The notes beneath the pieces were generated by a model. That model had not been told where the DNA came from and searched no databases. It was given only the letters and a program-made list of their open reading frames with translations. A program made the position numbers and the translations under genes. A DNA stretch of 64,000 nt. Source: Styela clava (lineage: Eukaryota; Chordata; Ascidiacea; Stolidobranchia; Styelidae). This document shows, piece by piece, positions 46,890-57,906 of the stretch. The stretch lies in assembly GCF_964204865.1 (NCBI RefSeq), contig NC_135263.1, forward strand, positions 4,714,501-4,778,500. The letters are read 5' to 3'. Numbering within the stretch: position 1 is the first letter of the stretch; each line of letters opens with the position of its first letter.

Positions 46890-47446
46890 CAGTACTTCCC
46901 AACCTTTGCAATTCTTGAAGTATTGTATTATCATTTCTTTGTGCGACCCACAATGAGATGTTGATATATATGATAAAAGGAACAATGTATCCCCATGCAA
47001 TTTACTATTAATGCGAAACTTGAGCTTGCATATTGTATATTATCAGATCAAGTCAAGGCTTGATTGGAGACGAGCTCACACGCAACGCAGCTTTAACACT
47101 CAGCAAATTGTGCTTTTGGCTCAAAGCAATACCATGCCTCAAATGAAAGCACATTTGATGTAATCAGACAAGCTTTCCTTTTACTTTGTTAGGGTGTCAA
47201 ACAAAGTTAGGGTATTAAAATAACGCATATTTACTGTCCACACAAATTCAACAAATTACTGATCTGCCTAGTCGCCTACCTGCCGTTTCCAAACTGAAAA
47301 TATTAACGAGATGCAATGCATAATTATAATTGTTTCGTAATAATAATGCCACAATTTCCCGATGTAATAGAAAACTGTATGTAACATTTGGAAATACCTG
47401 CGGCTCATTTTGATTGGCTTTGCGACCCACTGGTTGGGAAGCACTG
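46890..47446. mobile_element. hAT element (557 bp) inserted in a tRNA-like SINE head
   Basis: Left end CAGTACTTCCCAACCTTTGC pairs with right end TGGTTGGGAAGCACTG; subterminal GTGCGACCCAC and GCGACCCACTGG. Flanks GCCTAGTG (46882-46889) and GTCTAGCG (47447-47454) match at 6 of 8, differing by transitions only, as in an aged 8-bp TSD. Confidence 0.75.
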
Positions 47447-47535
47447 GTCTAGCGGTGAAACTTTACTGTGCAGGTATCACAAATTTCATTTACGTCCCTG
47501 GTTCAAATCCCTTGACACCACCTCCTCTGAATATT
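47447..47535 (+). repeat. tRNA-like SINE head
   Basis: TCTAGCGGTGAAACTTTAC (A-box-like) is followed about 45 bases on by CCTGGTTCAAATCCC (B box). The long arm between is like tRNA-Ser/Leu-derived SINEs. The target duplication of the neighbouring hAT falls in its A box. Confidence 0.6.
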
Positions 47536-49327
47536 GATTGTGTATTCAAATTTAGCTTGCTACTAATCAGTTTGTCTTTTTGGCAGTTTTTAAATTGTTT
47601 TTGAGCATTGTGCATAGGCTCTTCATTCGCACTAGTATATAAACGTTTTATGACTGTATATCTTACCAGCACTTGTTGAGCAATTTTCTTTATTATCACA
47701 TTTTACAAAATCATAATATAAATACTCATGGAAGCACCATATTATTATTTGAAATCAGTGTCTTGATGTGACATTCGAGCCTAACAGTGCTTGCTCATTA
47801 GAGATAAATAACGTGATCCAAAAGGGATTTATCCAGATTGATATCCTCGTAAACTAGGTATAGAGAAAATGTGTTAGTCAGACCCAGGGCTTAGAAAATT
47901 CATACTCAACTTCAAGCCATATCAAAAGTGACTCCTGATTGAGAAAATTGAGGTAGATTTGGACTCAAGCTCCCAACTATACAAACTTTTGCGTATGCGA
48001 GCTCAGCTGAGTCGGGGGCCTTTTCAGTTTTCTATTATCACCATAACGAATTTTCCACACATACCCAATTCACCACACCTCTGTTTCGGCACAATTTTTT
48101 CTTGTTCAAAATTAGTGATAAATGTATATAAATTCCCTGAGCATGACGTCACATGATCTCTATTTATGATAAACTTTGTTTGCAAAAATCTGATCAACAA
48201 CCTGTAAATACCCGTTCTATTGAGCACAGTAACAATTCAATTTTTCGTCTTTTTTGTATTCAAGATGTTCAGTTCAGCAATAAACAAAGTGCAATTTTGA
48301 AGAAATTATGAGAAACAATAAATTGATAAAGACAGTACAAAGTAGCTTTCAAAGTTAGTGTGTTTTATAGGGTCAGTATATATTTATTCATATCCGTTCA
48401 ACACCCATTGACATTCAGTATGTTGCCTATGCAGCTGACAAGGGACTCTGTTTGAGGAAAAATTGACCAGTTGACCACCATTCCATGCCCTTGGTAATTG
48501 CTTTATATAGCTGTTCATCATACTGGGACACAATCAGGGAACCCTGCTCTAGAACTATTTCAATGTGGTTCAAGTTCATATGGAAATATGTCCAAATTAT
48601 TGACATATGTCTTGTTAGTTAGTGATGAGTCAAGCAGCAGCTTTATTGTTGGAAAACCCAACGAAATGCACCGGCGCTCAATTGTTGAATATGCAATATT
48701 TGACCAATATAATAATGTAATGTAAAGAAGAAACTGTTTATAAAGTAACATTTGTGTATATAAGTACTGTTTCTATATTAAAAGGGAACAAATATTAGTA
48801 CAAATTACAAATATATTAGTGTAAATATATTTATTCTTTTGGGTAGACCTGAAAACCATGGAATAAATACGAAAATTTTTGCGAATCAGTGCTCTGCTCA
48901 CTAAGCAGATTCCATATCCAATTTTGCAACAAGCAAAAAAAAATCATAAGATTGTTGAAATCAGCCATATGGCACACTATTACCCAAAGAGCTTATATCA
49001 ATCTTGGAGAGATTAATTATTTTTGCCCATCTAGCCATTAGGCTTTGTCATAGAATTCCTTTGCTCGCATCACTGGATCACAATCCCCAAATTGGCCTTA
49101 AATCTTACAACCAAATGTATTTACTCCGGCACCATTAAGTCAGTAACTTCTCAGAAATGAGAGTGTATTTTGAGTGATTTTGTTCAGTCTTGCTTTTAGC
49201 AAATTCAGTTGAAAATGCCTGAAACTATGGTAACTATATATGGCTACAACTGGGCATATAGCTAATCAGATATGGTAGGAACTTTATGATTAGAGACAGA
49301 TAATAATTTACTACTAGCAAATTTCTG

Positions 49328-50854
49328 TCAATGTTTATTAGGCTTATCATTTAACATGTTTGATTTTGTACATTTTGAATTATCTTCTTTTGCTTCTGCT
49401 GAATATTCTTTTAAAACAGCTTTTCCTGTGTCTTTTGCAGCTCTTTTTGCAATCGCTTTTAGTCCAAGATTATCGAGATTGAATGCGGTTTTGCCGACGT
49501 TAACAACTGATCCCATTGCATGGCTTGTAGCAGTACCAGCCTCCTGTCCATATTTCAGCTGGACGTTCTCTACTGTGGCAGATGAAACTGATCGTGCAAT
49601 AGCTAAACCGGATTTTTCCAGTTCTGCCCAGACTGTACCGAATCCAGCCAGTCCAGCACCAGCAACTTTGATCACGCCATCCATTTTAGATTCTCCTTTT
49701 TGGTCTTTTGATGTTACCGAATCTGGTAAAACTTTTTTACTATAATCCTTAACATGTGGGGCAATTTCTTGACTTACTTTGCTTGTTATAGCACATAGAC
49801 CATCGACCAAAAACCTACTGACTTTAACAGTTGCTCTTGATGCTTCATGGGTGTAATATAACCCCTTTTTAACAGTTGGGTTTACTGTAGAAGGCTCATC
49901 ATTTGGTGTTATACTTTCTTTCAATTTATTTGACCCCTTTTTTATCAGATCTGTTGTAATTTCTGCTCCCTTATTGAGGCCGTAGCTCAACCATTCAGCA
50001 CCCGTTTGTATACCACCAACAATTTTATCACTTATAGACGATTCCTCCGTAACATGTACAGAATCGGACAAGTTCAAAACATCTTCTCCTTCAGCGATTT
50101 CTTGTGAACGAAACAGTGCCAAATTCTGCAGGATATTCTCGAATGTTTCTACCAACCCTGGATCTATTTCACTAGATATTACTATGCCAATGGAACCAGG
50201 CGATATGCCACCAGATGTGCGATTCGGAAACACATAAGCACCATTTGACATTTTTAAGGCCGGTGTCTCACCGCTTACAAGAGGGTAAATCCAATCCGAA
50301 ACTTGCACAAATGCTTGTCCAGTGCTTTCTAGGACATGGACTTTCAAGAACGTAGGATAAGAGGGTGGGGTCGTCCCTACTTCTTGATCCGCAGATACGA
50401 AAAATATCTGGACACCGCTTGGGATGGCAAGTAGTTCCAAAGCACCAGACATGTCATACATTTCCTCCGCTGCGACAGATAATGATTTATGACCTTCTGG
50501 TAATGCTGAAGAATAAGTAGGAACATCCGGTGAGTTGTTATAACTATGAGCATCTGCATTAGATTCCTGAATATCATAAAGTCTTTGCTTTGTTTTTACT
50601 TGTGCTTTAAGCATATTTTCTTGTTGGCGTTTTGCAACTTCCCATTCGGCTCCAACATATTCTGGCCCAGTAATATCCACCCTTACTCCATCTTCTAAAA
50701 ATTTCAAAGCCTTCATATAAATTTCAACAGCAAGGTTTGTATTTCCATTTTCATCAGCTTCCAGAGCATTCCCAACGAACGTCATAGAGTTTTGATAACA
50801 TGCATTGATTTCACTTAACTTATTGTAATCTGCACTTTTACCACCAGTTGCCAT
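49328..50854 (-). CDS. SPART: spartin paralogue B, single exon, 508 aa
   Basis: Second spartin-like gene. The start ATG is at 50854-50852 (MATGGKSADYNKL). The MIT domain covers about residues 8-95 (VGNALEADENGNTNLAVEIY; AEWEVAKRQQENM). A single PPSY motif is at 163-166; paralogue A has two. The conserved block IPSGVQIFFVSADQEVG and then VQVSDWIYPLVSGETPALK follows. The C-terminal senescence domain is intact (IKVAGAGLAGFGTVWAELEKS; MGSVVNVGKTAFNLDNLGL). Identity with paralogue A is moderate, so the duplication is much older than the NELF-A one. The shared single-exon structure suggests either an intronless ancestor or a retrocopy that later duplicated. Confidence 0.92.
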   Translation of the reverse strand: MATGGKSADYNKLSEINACYQNSMTFVGNALEADENGNTNLAVEIYMKALKFLEDGVRVDITGPEYVGAEWEVAKRQQENMLKAQVKTKQRLYDIQESNADAHSYNNSPDVPTYSSALPEGHKSLSVAAEEMYDMSGALELLAIPSGVQIFFVSADQEVGTTPPSYPTFLKVHVLESTGQAFVQVSDWIYPLVSGETPALKMSNGAYVFPNRTSGGISPGSIGIVISSEIDPGLVETFENILQNLALFRSQEIAEGEDVLNLSDSVHVTEESSISDKIVGGIQTGAEWLSYGLNKGAEITTDLIKKGSNKLKESITPNDEPSTVNPTVKKGLYYTHEASRATVKVSRFLVDGLCAITSKVSQEIAPHVKDYSKKVLPDSVTSKDQKGESKMDGVIKVAGAGLAGFGTVWAELEKSGLAIARSVSSATVENVQLKYGQEAGTATSHAMGSVVNVGKTAFNLDNLGLKAIAKRAAKDTGKAVLKEYSAEAKEDNSKCTKSNMLNDKPNKH

Positions 50855-51980
50855 CTTTATAAATAAATATTAAACACTCTTGCACATAATAAAATAATAG
50901 TTTTTCAATTAGATAGTAAATTGGGAAATAATCGTTTCGTTTCCATGTTTCGGTTTTTTAATTTAAATCCCATCCCCCCAAATATAAATATGAATAATAT
51001 AATAAAAATCTAAACAAATACAAATTAATACCATTAGCATGATGTCATTAATTTAATATATTCCAATATTATGTCCACAGGAATTCAGTTTATTCACTAA
51101 CTGAAAAACAGTAACTAAATCCCTCCATCCGCCCTTCCTAATTGCTATGATAAATCGGCGGGGACTCCCCTATAAACATCATAATCACGTGCACAAGCGC
51201 GTGACGATAATCGATATCCTGTTTTATGAGAGAAAGAGATTTATTGCCACAAAACAAAGTCAACATTATTATAAACATAATACAATAACGAAAATATGTC
51301 AGCGGTAATGACAGTGATTGATTATTGCGGACATGCCCAATGATAAGATTTTCGCAAAAAGCATTTTTTTATTGGGCATTGACCGGGATAAAAATGGAAT
51401 AATAGGGACGAGAAATAATATCATCACAGATTCAGCATTATAGCGAGCGCATGAAGAAAAGTATCATTTCCCACCTCAATTAGTTCACGAGAAGAATACA
51501 GGAAAAAAAATTGTAATAAGCACATGAAATGGATGTTTCCCCCGATTTTGATGCTTATTTTGACAGTGTTTCTGCTGATAGTCGCTTATAAAATGGTTTA
51601 CATATTTAAAACTTCTATTTTTATTAAAATATTCAACCACGTGCAATTTTAGCCCAGTGGTTTAACTATCTCTGTGGTTTAACGCTGCAATTCCTGATTA
51701 TTGCACCTAAAGTAAGGCGCGTCGGAAGAAAGAATGACAATCAAGCTATTTGTTTTGAAACTGATTTTTGGAAACACAAATAAAAACTGACAAATAACAC
51801 GCAACACTACGAAAACAACGCAATGTTTACAACCACGATTAAATATCTGTCTGAACGGAAGAAATATCCGAGTACCACAAATTACAATAGTTACGTCCTT
51901 GTTAACTTATTGATGATTAGCCTTTGTTACGACAATAAAAAGGAAATCAATCCCGGCGGAAAAAAAGTATTACAATAAAA
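50855..51980. other. upstream flank of spartin B
   Basis: Probable promoter region for the minus-strand spartin B gene. It has a CACGTG E-box (51186-51191) next to GCGCGTGACG, the only recognisable candidate regulatory motif. No coding potential seen. The left border of a large hAT element begins at 51981. Confidence 0.45.
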
Positions 51981-52466
51981 CATTTGTTCTCAAAGTGGGG
52001 TCCGCGGTCGCATAGGGGTCCGCGAAGCGATTCTGGGAGGACCGCGAAGCAACCGACACAGAAGCACTGCTGTGATGGTTTTCATAAGAGAGAGTGCTGA
52101 AAAAAGTTTTGATATTTTTTGTAAAAAATAAACAGTTCTCTACAAGAAGTAAAACATGATTTAGGGCCCATTCACACCAACGCAGTGCGTTGCGTTATAT
52201 TTTGACGCAGATGCAACGCAATGCGCTGAACTTGTTCACACTGCGTTGCGTTGACGCATGTCAAAAGGTCAAAAGGCCCGTATTTTGGATCAGGAACTTG
52301 ATAGGCATTGTGTTTAAGAGCAGAGTAGGTAAGACAGCTGTTGTTTGGATATAAATTTGAGACGTTTTGGCGATTGTATAATGCCGTTGTATATCAATGA
52401 TAGTTATTATTTTCAAAACAATGAAAAATGTACAATGATTTTTATACAGATTGATTAGATATCGGT

Positions 52467-53441
52467 ATGGCAGGTATGGACTTAGAACATCTCATAGTTG
52501 AGGTCAGAGAAAGGAAGTGTCTTTACGCTGTAAAAGAAGCAGCCTACGGGGATACAATTAAAAAGGGAAAGGCGTGGGAAGAGGTCGCAGAGGCGTTGGG
52601 AAGAAGTGGTAAGAAAATGAGTATGAGCCTAGAATAGTTATCTGTTACTATATTGCATCTAAAACCAATTAGGAAGAAATTAAGTAAATGCAAGATAACA
52701 GAATAAACTTCAAAGTTAATTGCTTTTCAGTGACAGATTGTAAGACCAGATGGAGATCTACAAAGGATAGGTATAGGAAAGAGAAAAGAAGGGAATCAGA
52801 GGCTACGAGGAGTGGGGCAGCAGCAGGGGGATATAGAGCATGGAAGTTCATGGAGGTGCTAAAGTTCCTAGACGAGCACGTCGACTTTCGAACGTAAGTA
52901 TTATTTGCTTTCGTAACAAACGCAATAATATTTCTAATCCCTACCCCACAGTATCAACGGTCGCAAATGACTGACTGACTACTCCAGATCTCGGAACCCC
53001 AAACTATGACCATGTAACTTACTCTTTTCCAAAGAACGTCTTCAAATATTGACGAGGATGTCACTCTTGTGGTGCTCCAAGATGGAAATAATGTCCAAAT
53101 GAGTGGTGAAGCTGACAACTTACCTAATATGAACACCAGTTGCACTACATCAGCATCTGATAAAGATGCACTTACAAAAGCGACTGATCTTGACGAAACT
53201 ATCATGAGTCTTGTCAACAAAGGTATTTAATTCTAAAACCTTTCCATGAGGCATATTTGTGTCACACAAATGATTTCCAATCTAATAATCATACCTTTAT
53301 TTACATACAGAGAGTGATGATGCTGAAAAATTTGCATTGAGCCTCGTAGATACTCTACGCAGGCTACCAGTACAACGTTTGCAACTTGCGAAAATTAAAA
53401 TTCATGAGCTTCTGTACAACATCGAATTTGGGGAAATATAA
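52467..53441 (+). CDS. Harbinger accessory protein with MADF and BESS domains, 4 exons, 207 aa
   Basis: In PIF/Harbinger elements a Myb/SANT- or MADF-like protein binds the element's ends and helps bring the transposase to the nucleus and DNA. Exons 52467-52608, 52731-52893, 53035-53222 and 53311-53441 sum to 624 nt in frame with GT/AG borders. Residues about 1-100 are a MADF domain (LEHLIVEVRERKCLYAVKEA; AWEEVAEALGRS; CKTRWRSTKDRYRKEKRR; AWKFMEVLKFLDEH). An acidic linker follows. The C-terminus is a BESS motif (FALSLVDTLRRLPVQRLQLA then KIKIHELLYNI), used for protein-protein contact. No disabling mutation is seen. The start ATG is the first in frame; an internal Met (residue 4) is the next option. 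Confidence 0.88.
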
Positions 53442-53479
53442 TTTACTTGGAACACATTGTTTTCAATTATTGATTATAT

Positions 53480-53698
53480 GGTAATCCTGAAGTATGTGAA
53501 CGAAGATGGCAGACACCGAACTTAGTATGTCTACCAGGTTAGGTTTAGGCAAAATTTTCAGGTACAAATACTAAGGGAGTCGCTTGTCTAGTCCCCGAAC
53601 TAAAATAAGGAAAATTGGAATAAATTATGGCCTAAACCTAACCTGGTAAACATACCAGGTTCAGGTGTCCATCTTGGTTCACATCCTTAGGGAGTACC
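53480..53698. mobile_element. family-M1 long-TIR MITE inside the Harbinger element
   Basis: Ends GGTAATCCTGAAGTATGTG and CATCCTTAGGGAGTACC are inverse. The inner sequence (GAAGATGGCAGACACCGAAC, then ACCAGGTTAGGTTTAGGC; ACTAAAATAAGGAAAATTGG) matches the element at 27862-28097. Flanks GATTATAT and AAATATAC match at 5 of 8, so it is not a fresh insertion. It sits between the two convergent Harbinger genes. Confidence 0.75.
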
Positions 53699-53767
53699 AA
53701 ATATACTAGCATATCAGATTTGTAATACCTCTGCAGTTCAGTAATCATCTATAAAATTGTTAAAAGA

Positions 53768-56174
53768 TCAGCAATGGTGCCATTGCCAGGGCACAGCACC
53801 TTCCCCTGCAAAGTAGTTGGCAAAGGTGTTGCGAACAGATTGTGCGCTCTGTGTTGCACGGCCACCACTCCCGGGTATGTCATGCAGCAGTTGAGTGGAC
53901 ACTGTAATATTATCGTCAACTGGTGCAGCCCCAGCAACATCTCTTCTCAAAAAATTGTGTAGGCAGCATGTTGCCTTTATGACAGAGTCGATATTGCTGG
54001 GCTTCAATGGTATTGGTCTGTGATAGACTCTCCACTGATTAGCTAAGATGCCAAATGTGCTCTCTACCATTCTTCTTGCCCGCGATAGGCGATAATTAAA
54101 GATTCTTTTCTCCTGCGAGAGACCATTGCCAGGAAATGGTCTCATCAGATTTTCTTTCAAGGGAAAGGCTTCATCCCCAATGAATACGAACGGAACAGTA
54201 GGTCCATCCGTTACTGGCAATGGCCTGAAAATAAATTTGCCCTATTTAGCCAGAAATACAAAATGAGGTTTAGGTAGGAGGTTTTTCTGCATAAACATGC
54301 TTCATTTTTATGGGTTATTACTAAGTTGTTAAAATAATAAGCCTTTATTACTTAGGTGTAAAGAAAAATCATAGCCTGTTTCGTTATAGAAAAAAACATC
54401 AGCAGTCATTTTCAAGTCTAGGTGGACTACTAGCTTAAATAACCCACCTTGGTGAGGGTAGACTCAAGGTTCCATTCTGCAGGCGACGGCCAAAACATGA
54501 GTTCGCAAATATTCCCCCATCGCTTGCTCTGCCATAGGCGCCAATGTCCACCGCAAGAAATTTATAACTGAAAAATATGAATTTCATTGAATTCTTGATG
54601 GCACTGTTTGGAATAAATGCCCATGTATAATCCACATAATATTGGGAAATAATTGGTTTCTAATTTATTTAGCCATTCATAGAAAGCAACCACAAGTGGT
54701 AAGTTACAAAAATTGTTTACCTATGAATACAAATTAGTGTGATACAAAATCAGGTTTAATATTTACCATGCATCAACGATAGCCAGGAGCACAATGCTAT
54801 GCGTTTTTTTGTAATTGTAATACAACGATCCAGCATTGCTAGGACATTTAACAACAACATGCTTTCCATCAATAGCGCCCAAACAGTTTGGAAATTGCCA
54901 TTTTTTGTGAAAAACATCGGCAACCTCAGTCCATTCGGAACAACTTGATGGGAATTTGAGGAAATCCCCTCTCAATGCATCCCATATTGCAGAACATGTT
55001 TCTGAGACAATGTTGCTCACAGTTGATATGCCAAGACGATAGCTGTTAGCTATAGTTCTATAGCTATCGCCAGTAGCTAAGAATCTGAAAAAATGAAAGA
55101 TAAAGTAAAGCAATTGACACATTATGTAATAATAAATAACAAAATATGCTCATGTGTGAATGAATTTATAAATAATAGTCTATCATAAAATGGAAACATA
55201 TTTTTATATGCGGCCAATGGCAAACACGAGTGCACATTATTATCAGATACAAGCTGATTACTGTGATGTTTATCCCTGGATATACAAATGTTTGTATTTG
55301 CTATCTGAATAAGTGTTTCTTAACCTGTTATATCATAGACATAAACTTCTGAATAGCTCATCCATATTTTTGGTTTCACAAAGTGATATAATGAACCGCT
55401 TTTGCTAACTTATCAGCTAATGTACCTCAATGTTACTGCAATTCTCTCTTCTGGTGGTATCGGCTTCCTGAATGCTGTAGCTTGTTTACTTATAACAGGC
55501 CCAACTAAAGTTATTAAAATTTGAAAGTCTTCGACTGACATGCGGAGGTAGGTCTCAAAATAGCTTCTCCTCTCCAATCTCATCTCTTTCAAAAGCCTGT
55601 GGTACTTGCCTGTTAACGTTACAATATTCAGATATTTCCCGTTAAGGTACCGGTAATCATTCAATATGATATATATTTTCAAACCTCTCAAATACTACTT
55701 TTTGCACTAAAATGAGCTGTAGACTATCAGTAGAGGGTACCGTAATACTACAGTACTATGATAAGCACTGTCCAGACTGTCAGAACACCTTTCAGCTTTT
55801 TAACTACTGAACTAGATCAAATACCTGAATACTGGAATATGGCACCGGTCTAAAGGGCTAGTATGGTATGTTAACTGTTAAATCTAGAACCATGTAAGTA
55901 GCAAATTCTGTTTATTACAAACGGCTAGAAATACGGTGCAGTCGTATACGTACGGTACCGTACCCAGGTACGGTACCGTACCGTACTGGGGTACGGTAGG
56001 CCTACCTACTGCTGTACTGTGAAAATACTGCAATACTGGTACCGTACCTCTAGTCTCTCTTCTCTGCAAAATAGGATGCACCCACCACCTTCTTCTTTTG
56101 CATCTATTTTTTTTATCCTTGCGTCTTTTCAGCCACAACAGTAATCCCAATTTTTGATGTTTGCTCAAAGCCAT
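53768..56174 (-). CDS. PIF/Harbinger DDE transposase (HARBI1-like), 5 exons, 401 aa, intact
   Basis: This DDE-type nuclease cuts and joins the element at TTA-like targets. Minus-strand exons 56174-56048, 55609-55426, 55084-54767, 54567-54448 and 54224-53768 join in frame to 402 codons including the stop, all GT/AG. The first exon gives MALSKHQKLGLLLWLKRRKD then RRWWVHPILQRRETRG, the typical family N-terminus. Then come YLRMSVEDFQILITLVGP, FRKPIPPEERIAVTLR and FLATGDSYRTIANSYRLG (helix-turn-helix-like). The DDE core has IDGKHV (D near 176), the VDIGAYGRASDGG aspartates (near 217-225) and RRMVESTFGILANQWRV (E near 304). FIGDEAFPLKENLMRPFPG is also conserved. The length fits autonomous Harbinger transposases and HARBI1 (about 350 aa). 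Being inside TIRs with TTA TSDs, it is a transposon gene rather than a domesticated one. Confidence 0.93.
55925..56050. repeat. GTACGGTACC palindrome cluster in transposase intron 1
   Basis: CGTATACGTACGGTACCGTACC, repeated as GGTACGGTACCGTACCGTAC and GTACGGTAGGCCTACC, then GGTACCGTAC up to the exon 1 donor at 56046. The units are self-complementary and mutually complementary, so the stretch can fold into alternative hairpins. Confidence 0.7.
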
Positions 56175-56628
56175 CGCCAAACCACAGAACAAAGCACCGG
56201 AACTCAACTCAAATCTCAGACAACGCAGCGCGTCAACGCAAAGGAATGTTTCCTCGAGAATTCGTTGCGTTGACGCAGTGCGCCAAAATGATGCGTTAAC
56301 GCAACAACGCAAGTTTACTTAAACAATTAAAGAATAACGCACTGGTGTGAACAGATGTGAATGGGCCCTTACATGACATAATCATTTGCATGATGAAACA
56401 AAACATTGTTTTCTGGCGCTTGCCTCTGACACCCTACTCGATACTAAAAAAAACTATTTTCCCAAACTATGGGTCACGAATCCGGATGGGTCGCGTGAAG
56501 ATTTTCCGGGGTCGCCTTTTTTGATCATGTTACATCCGAATACGTTGTTGACCCGCTCGTACGCGAATTGGATTTATTGCAACAATGCAAGTCTGCGAGA
56601 AATTACGTTTTTTTTTATCAGAGTCGTC

Positions 56629-57016
56629 CAGCGTTTATCACACTGTGTGTCGCAAGAGCTTCTCAGGTGTGCCGCGGAGCTTTTTGAAATTTTAGAAAAT
56701 AAGCTATTCGTATTACACATAGACAAGCATGCAACGGGAAAGCTTGTGAGACTTGAGTATATAGTATTAGACATGTAATATAAATACAATTGCCCTTACG
56801 TTGTAGTAAGAGTGATTTTCTACTATTACTGAAATTAAAAGCAAAAAAGGGAGCGACGGAACCTCATTTCAGTTGCTTCTCAAAACAGACACACACATCG
56901 CATTAACATTTGCAGAATATTTTGTTTAAAGATAACTTTATTTTGTTACAAGTGTGCCGCAGAATATTTTTCATTCGCCAAGTGCGCCGTGAGCAAAAAA
57001 AGTTCGAGAACTACTG
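56629..57016. mobile_element. decayed small hAT element (388 bp)
   Basis: Left CAGCGTTTATCACACTGTGT with subterminal GTGTGCCGCGGAGC; right GTGCGCCGTGAGCAAAAAAA ending TTCGAGAACTACTG. Flanks GAGTCGTC and GTGTAGCC match at 5 of 8. The termini are of hAT type but degraded. Confidence 0.5.
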
Positions 57017-57906
57017 GTGTAGCCGCTTGGTTGTGGAATATACAAAGCAAAGTTGCTTTATTTAGCGGAGTATTGGCACTTAGGTTTCGATCAGTTTCGA
57101 AAGCACTTTGTTAATTTGCGCACGTGTTCAAAATCCACGAGTCGGCTGCGTGTTTTGTCCACATCGACCCCACAAAAAAGTGAACATTTTCGTATTGCAA
57201 TATTTCGTATTTAGGTGTTTCATATATAATTTCGACGCGTTCCGAGCATTCAAACACAAAATCACAACAAGTTCCAGCATAATAAAAAGCACCTGGAAGA
57301 TGTGATTCCGTACACGTTTTCCCTATTTTACTCTAATGCTCTGTTTTACTTTAAAATCAATAATGGAGCAATCTGTAATATGTTAACATTGTACTAAAAT
57401 TAATAAAGACACTGTTAGAATATACTAAATAAGATTGGAAATTTATGTATGAAGAAGCATCTTACTATTTTCGAAGTATATATATATATCATAAGCTTTC
57501 TTACAATCTACCACGTTTATCAAGTCCGTCTATGTTTTGCCAAGGAACCGTTATGATTCTGATTTAAAAGATTTTTACATTGTGGTTTTCATACGAAGTC
57601 ATGAGTTATCAAATCTTCCTAAGTTCCTCCGTTTTCCGGCGCATTGCCGGACTCGTTCCTATATTTTTGGTCCAATGTACACCGGCAACGTCCAGTTCCC
57701 ATTGAGTTAATTAAAATGATGAACAGTAATGATTTCTGAAGTTGCTCAACGTTTGTGGGGTCGCGAGTATCTGTGGGCTTTGATTTTATGAAAATTGGGG
57801 TCGCGAAAAAAAAGTTTGGAAACCACTGCTTTAGTGGACCGCGAGTCCTCAAAAAAATTGCAGGGGTCCGTCAAACAAAATTTTTCGAAAAGTTTGAGAA
57901 CCACTG

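Larger units (their letters stand above)
46782..49327. other. intergenic region between YAE1 and spartin-B 3' ends (convergent)
   Basis: Contains a hAT element inserted in a SINE head (46882-47535). The remaining sequence (47550-49327) is AT-rich with short frames that I consider chance. Both neighbours converge on it. Confidence 0.6.
52164..56368. mobile_element. complete PIF/Harbinger transposon (4205 bp), TTA TSD, both genes open
   Basis: Terminal inverted repeats GGGCCCATTCACA / TGTGAATGGGCCC are flanked by TTA on both sides (52161-52163, 56369-56371), the superfamily's 3-bp target duplication. Subterminal zones are rich in GCGTTGCGTT and TTGACGCA motifs (52180-52265 and 56215-56315), likely binding sites for the Myb/MADF-like protein. 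It carries two convergent genes: a MADF/BESS protein on plus and a DDE transposase on minus. A family-M1-like MITE lies between their 3' ends. It interrupts an older hAT element. Confidence 0.95.
51981..57906. mobile_element. outer hAT element with perfect 8-bp TSD, filled by later insertions
   Basis: Left end CATTTGTTCTCAAAGTGGGG and right end AGTTTGAGAACCACTG are inverse hAT termini. The 8-bp TSD CAATAAAA is exact at 51973-51980 and 57907-57914. Subterminal GGGGTCCGCG repeats on the left pair with GGACCGCGAG and GGGGTCCG on the right. A complete Harbinger transposon (52164-56368) and at least one smaller hAT (about 56629-57016) sit inside. Another hAT right end (GGGTCGCGAAAAAAAAGTTT then GGAAACCACTG) stops at 57828. 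Confidence 0.88.

Noticed and set aside
56386-56778. 130-codon frame right of the Harbinger element
   Set aside because: It crosses hAT termini and subterminal repeats; no transposase motif recognised.
56454-57828. A further full hAT element ending at 57828
   Set aside because: The right end is clear but the proposed left end (CTATTTTCCCAAACTATGGG) has no matching 8-bp duplication, so I did not call it as a separate element.
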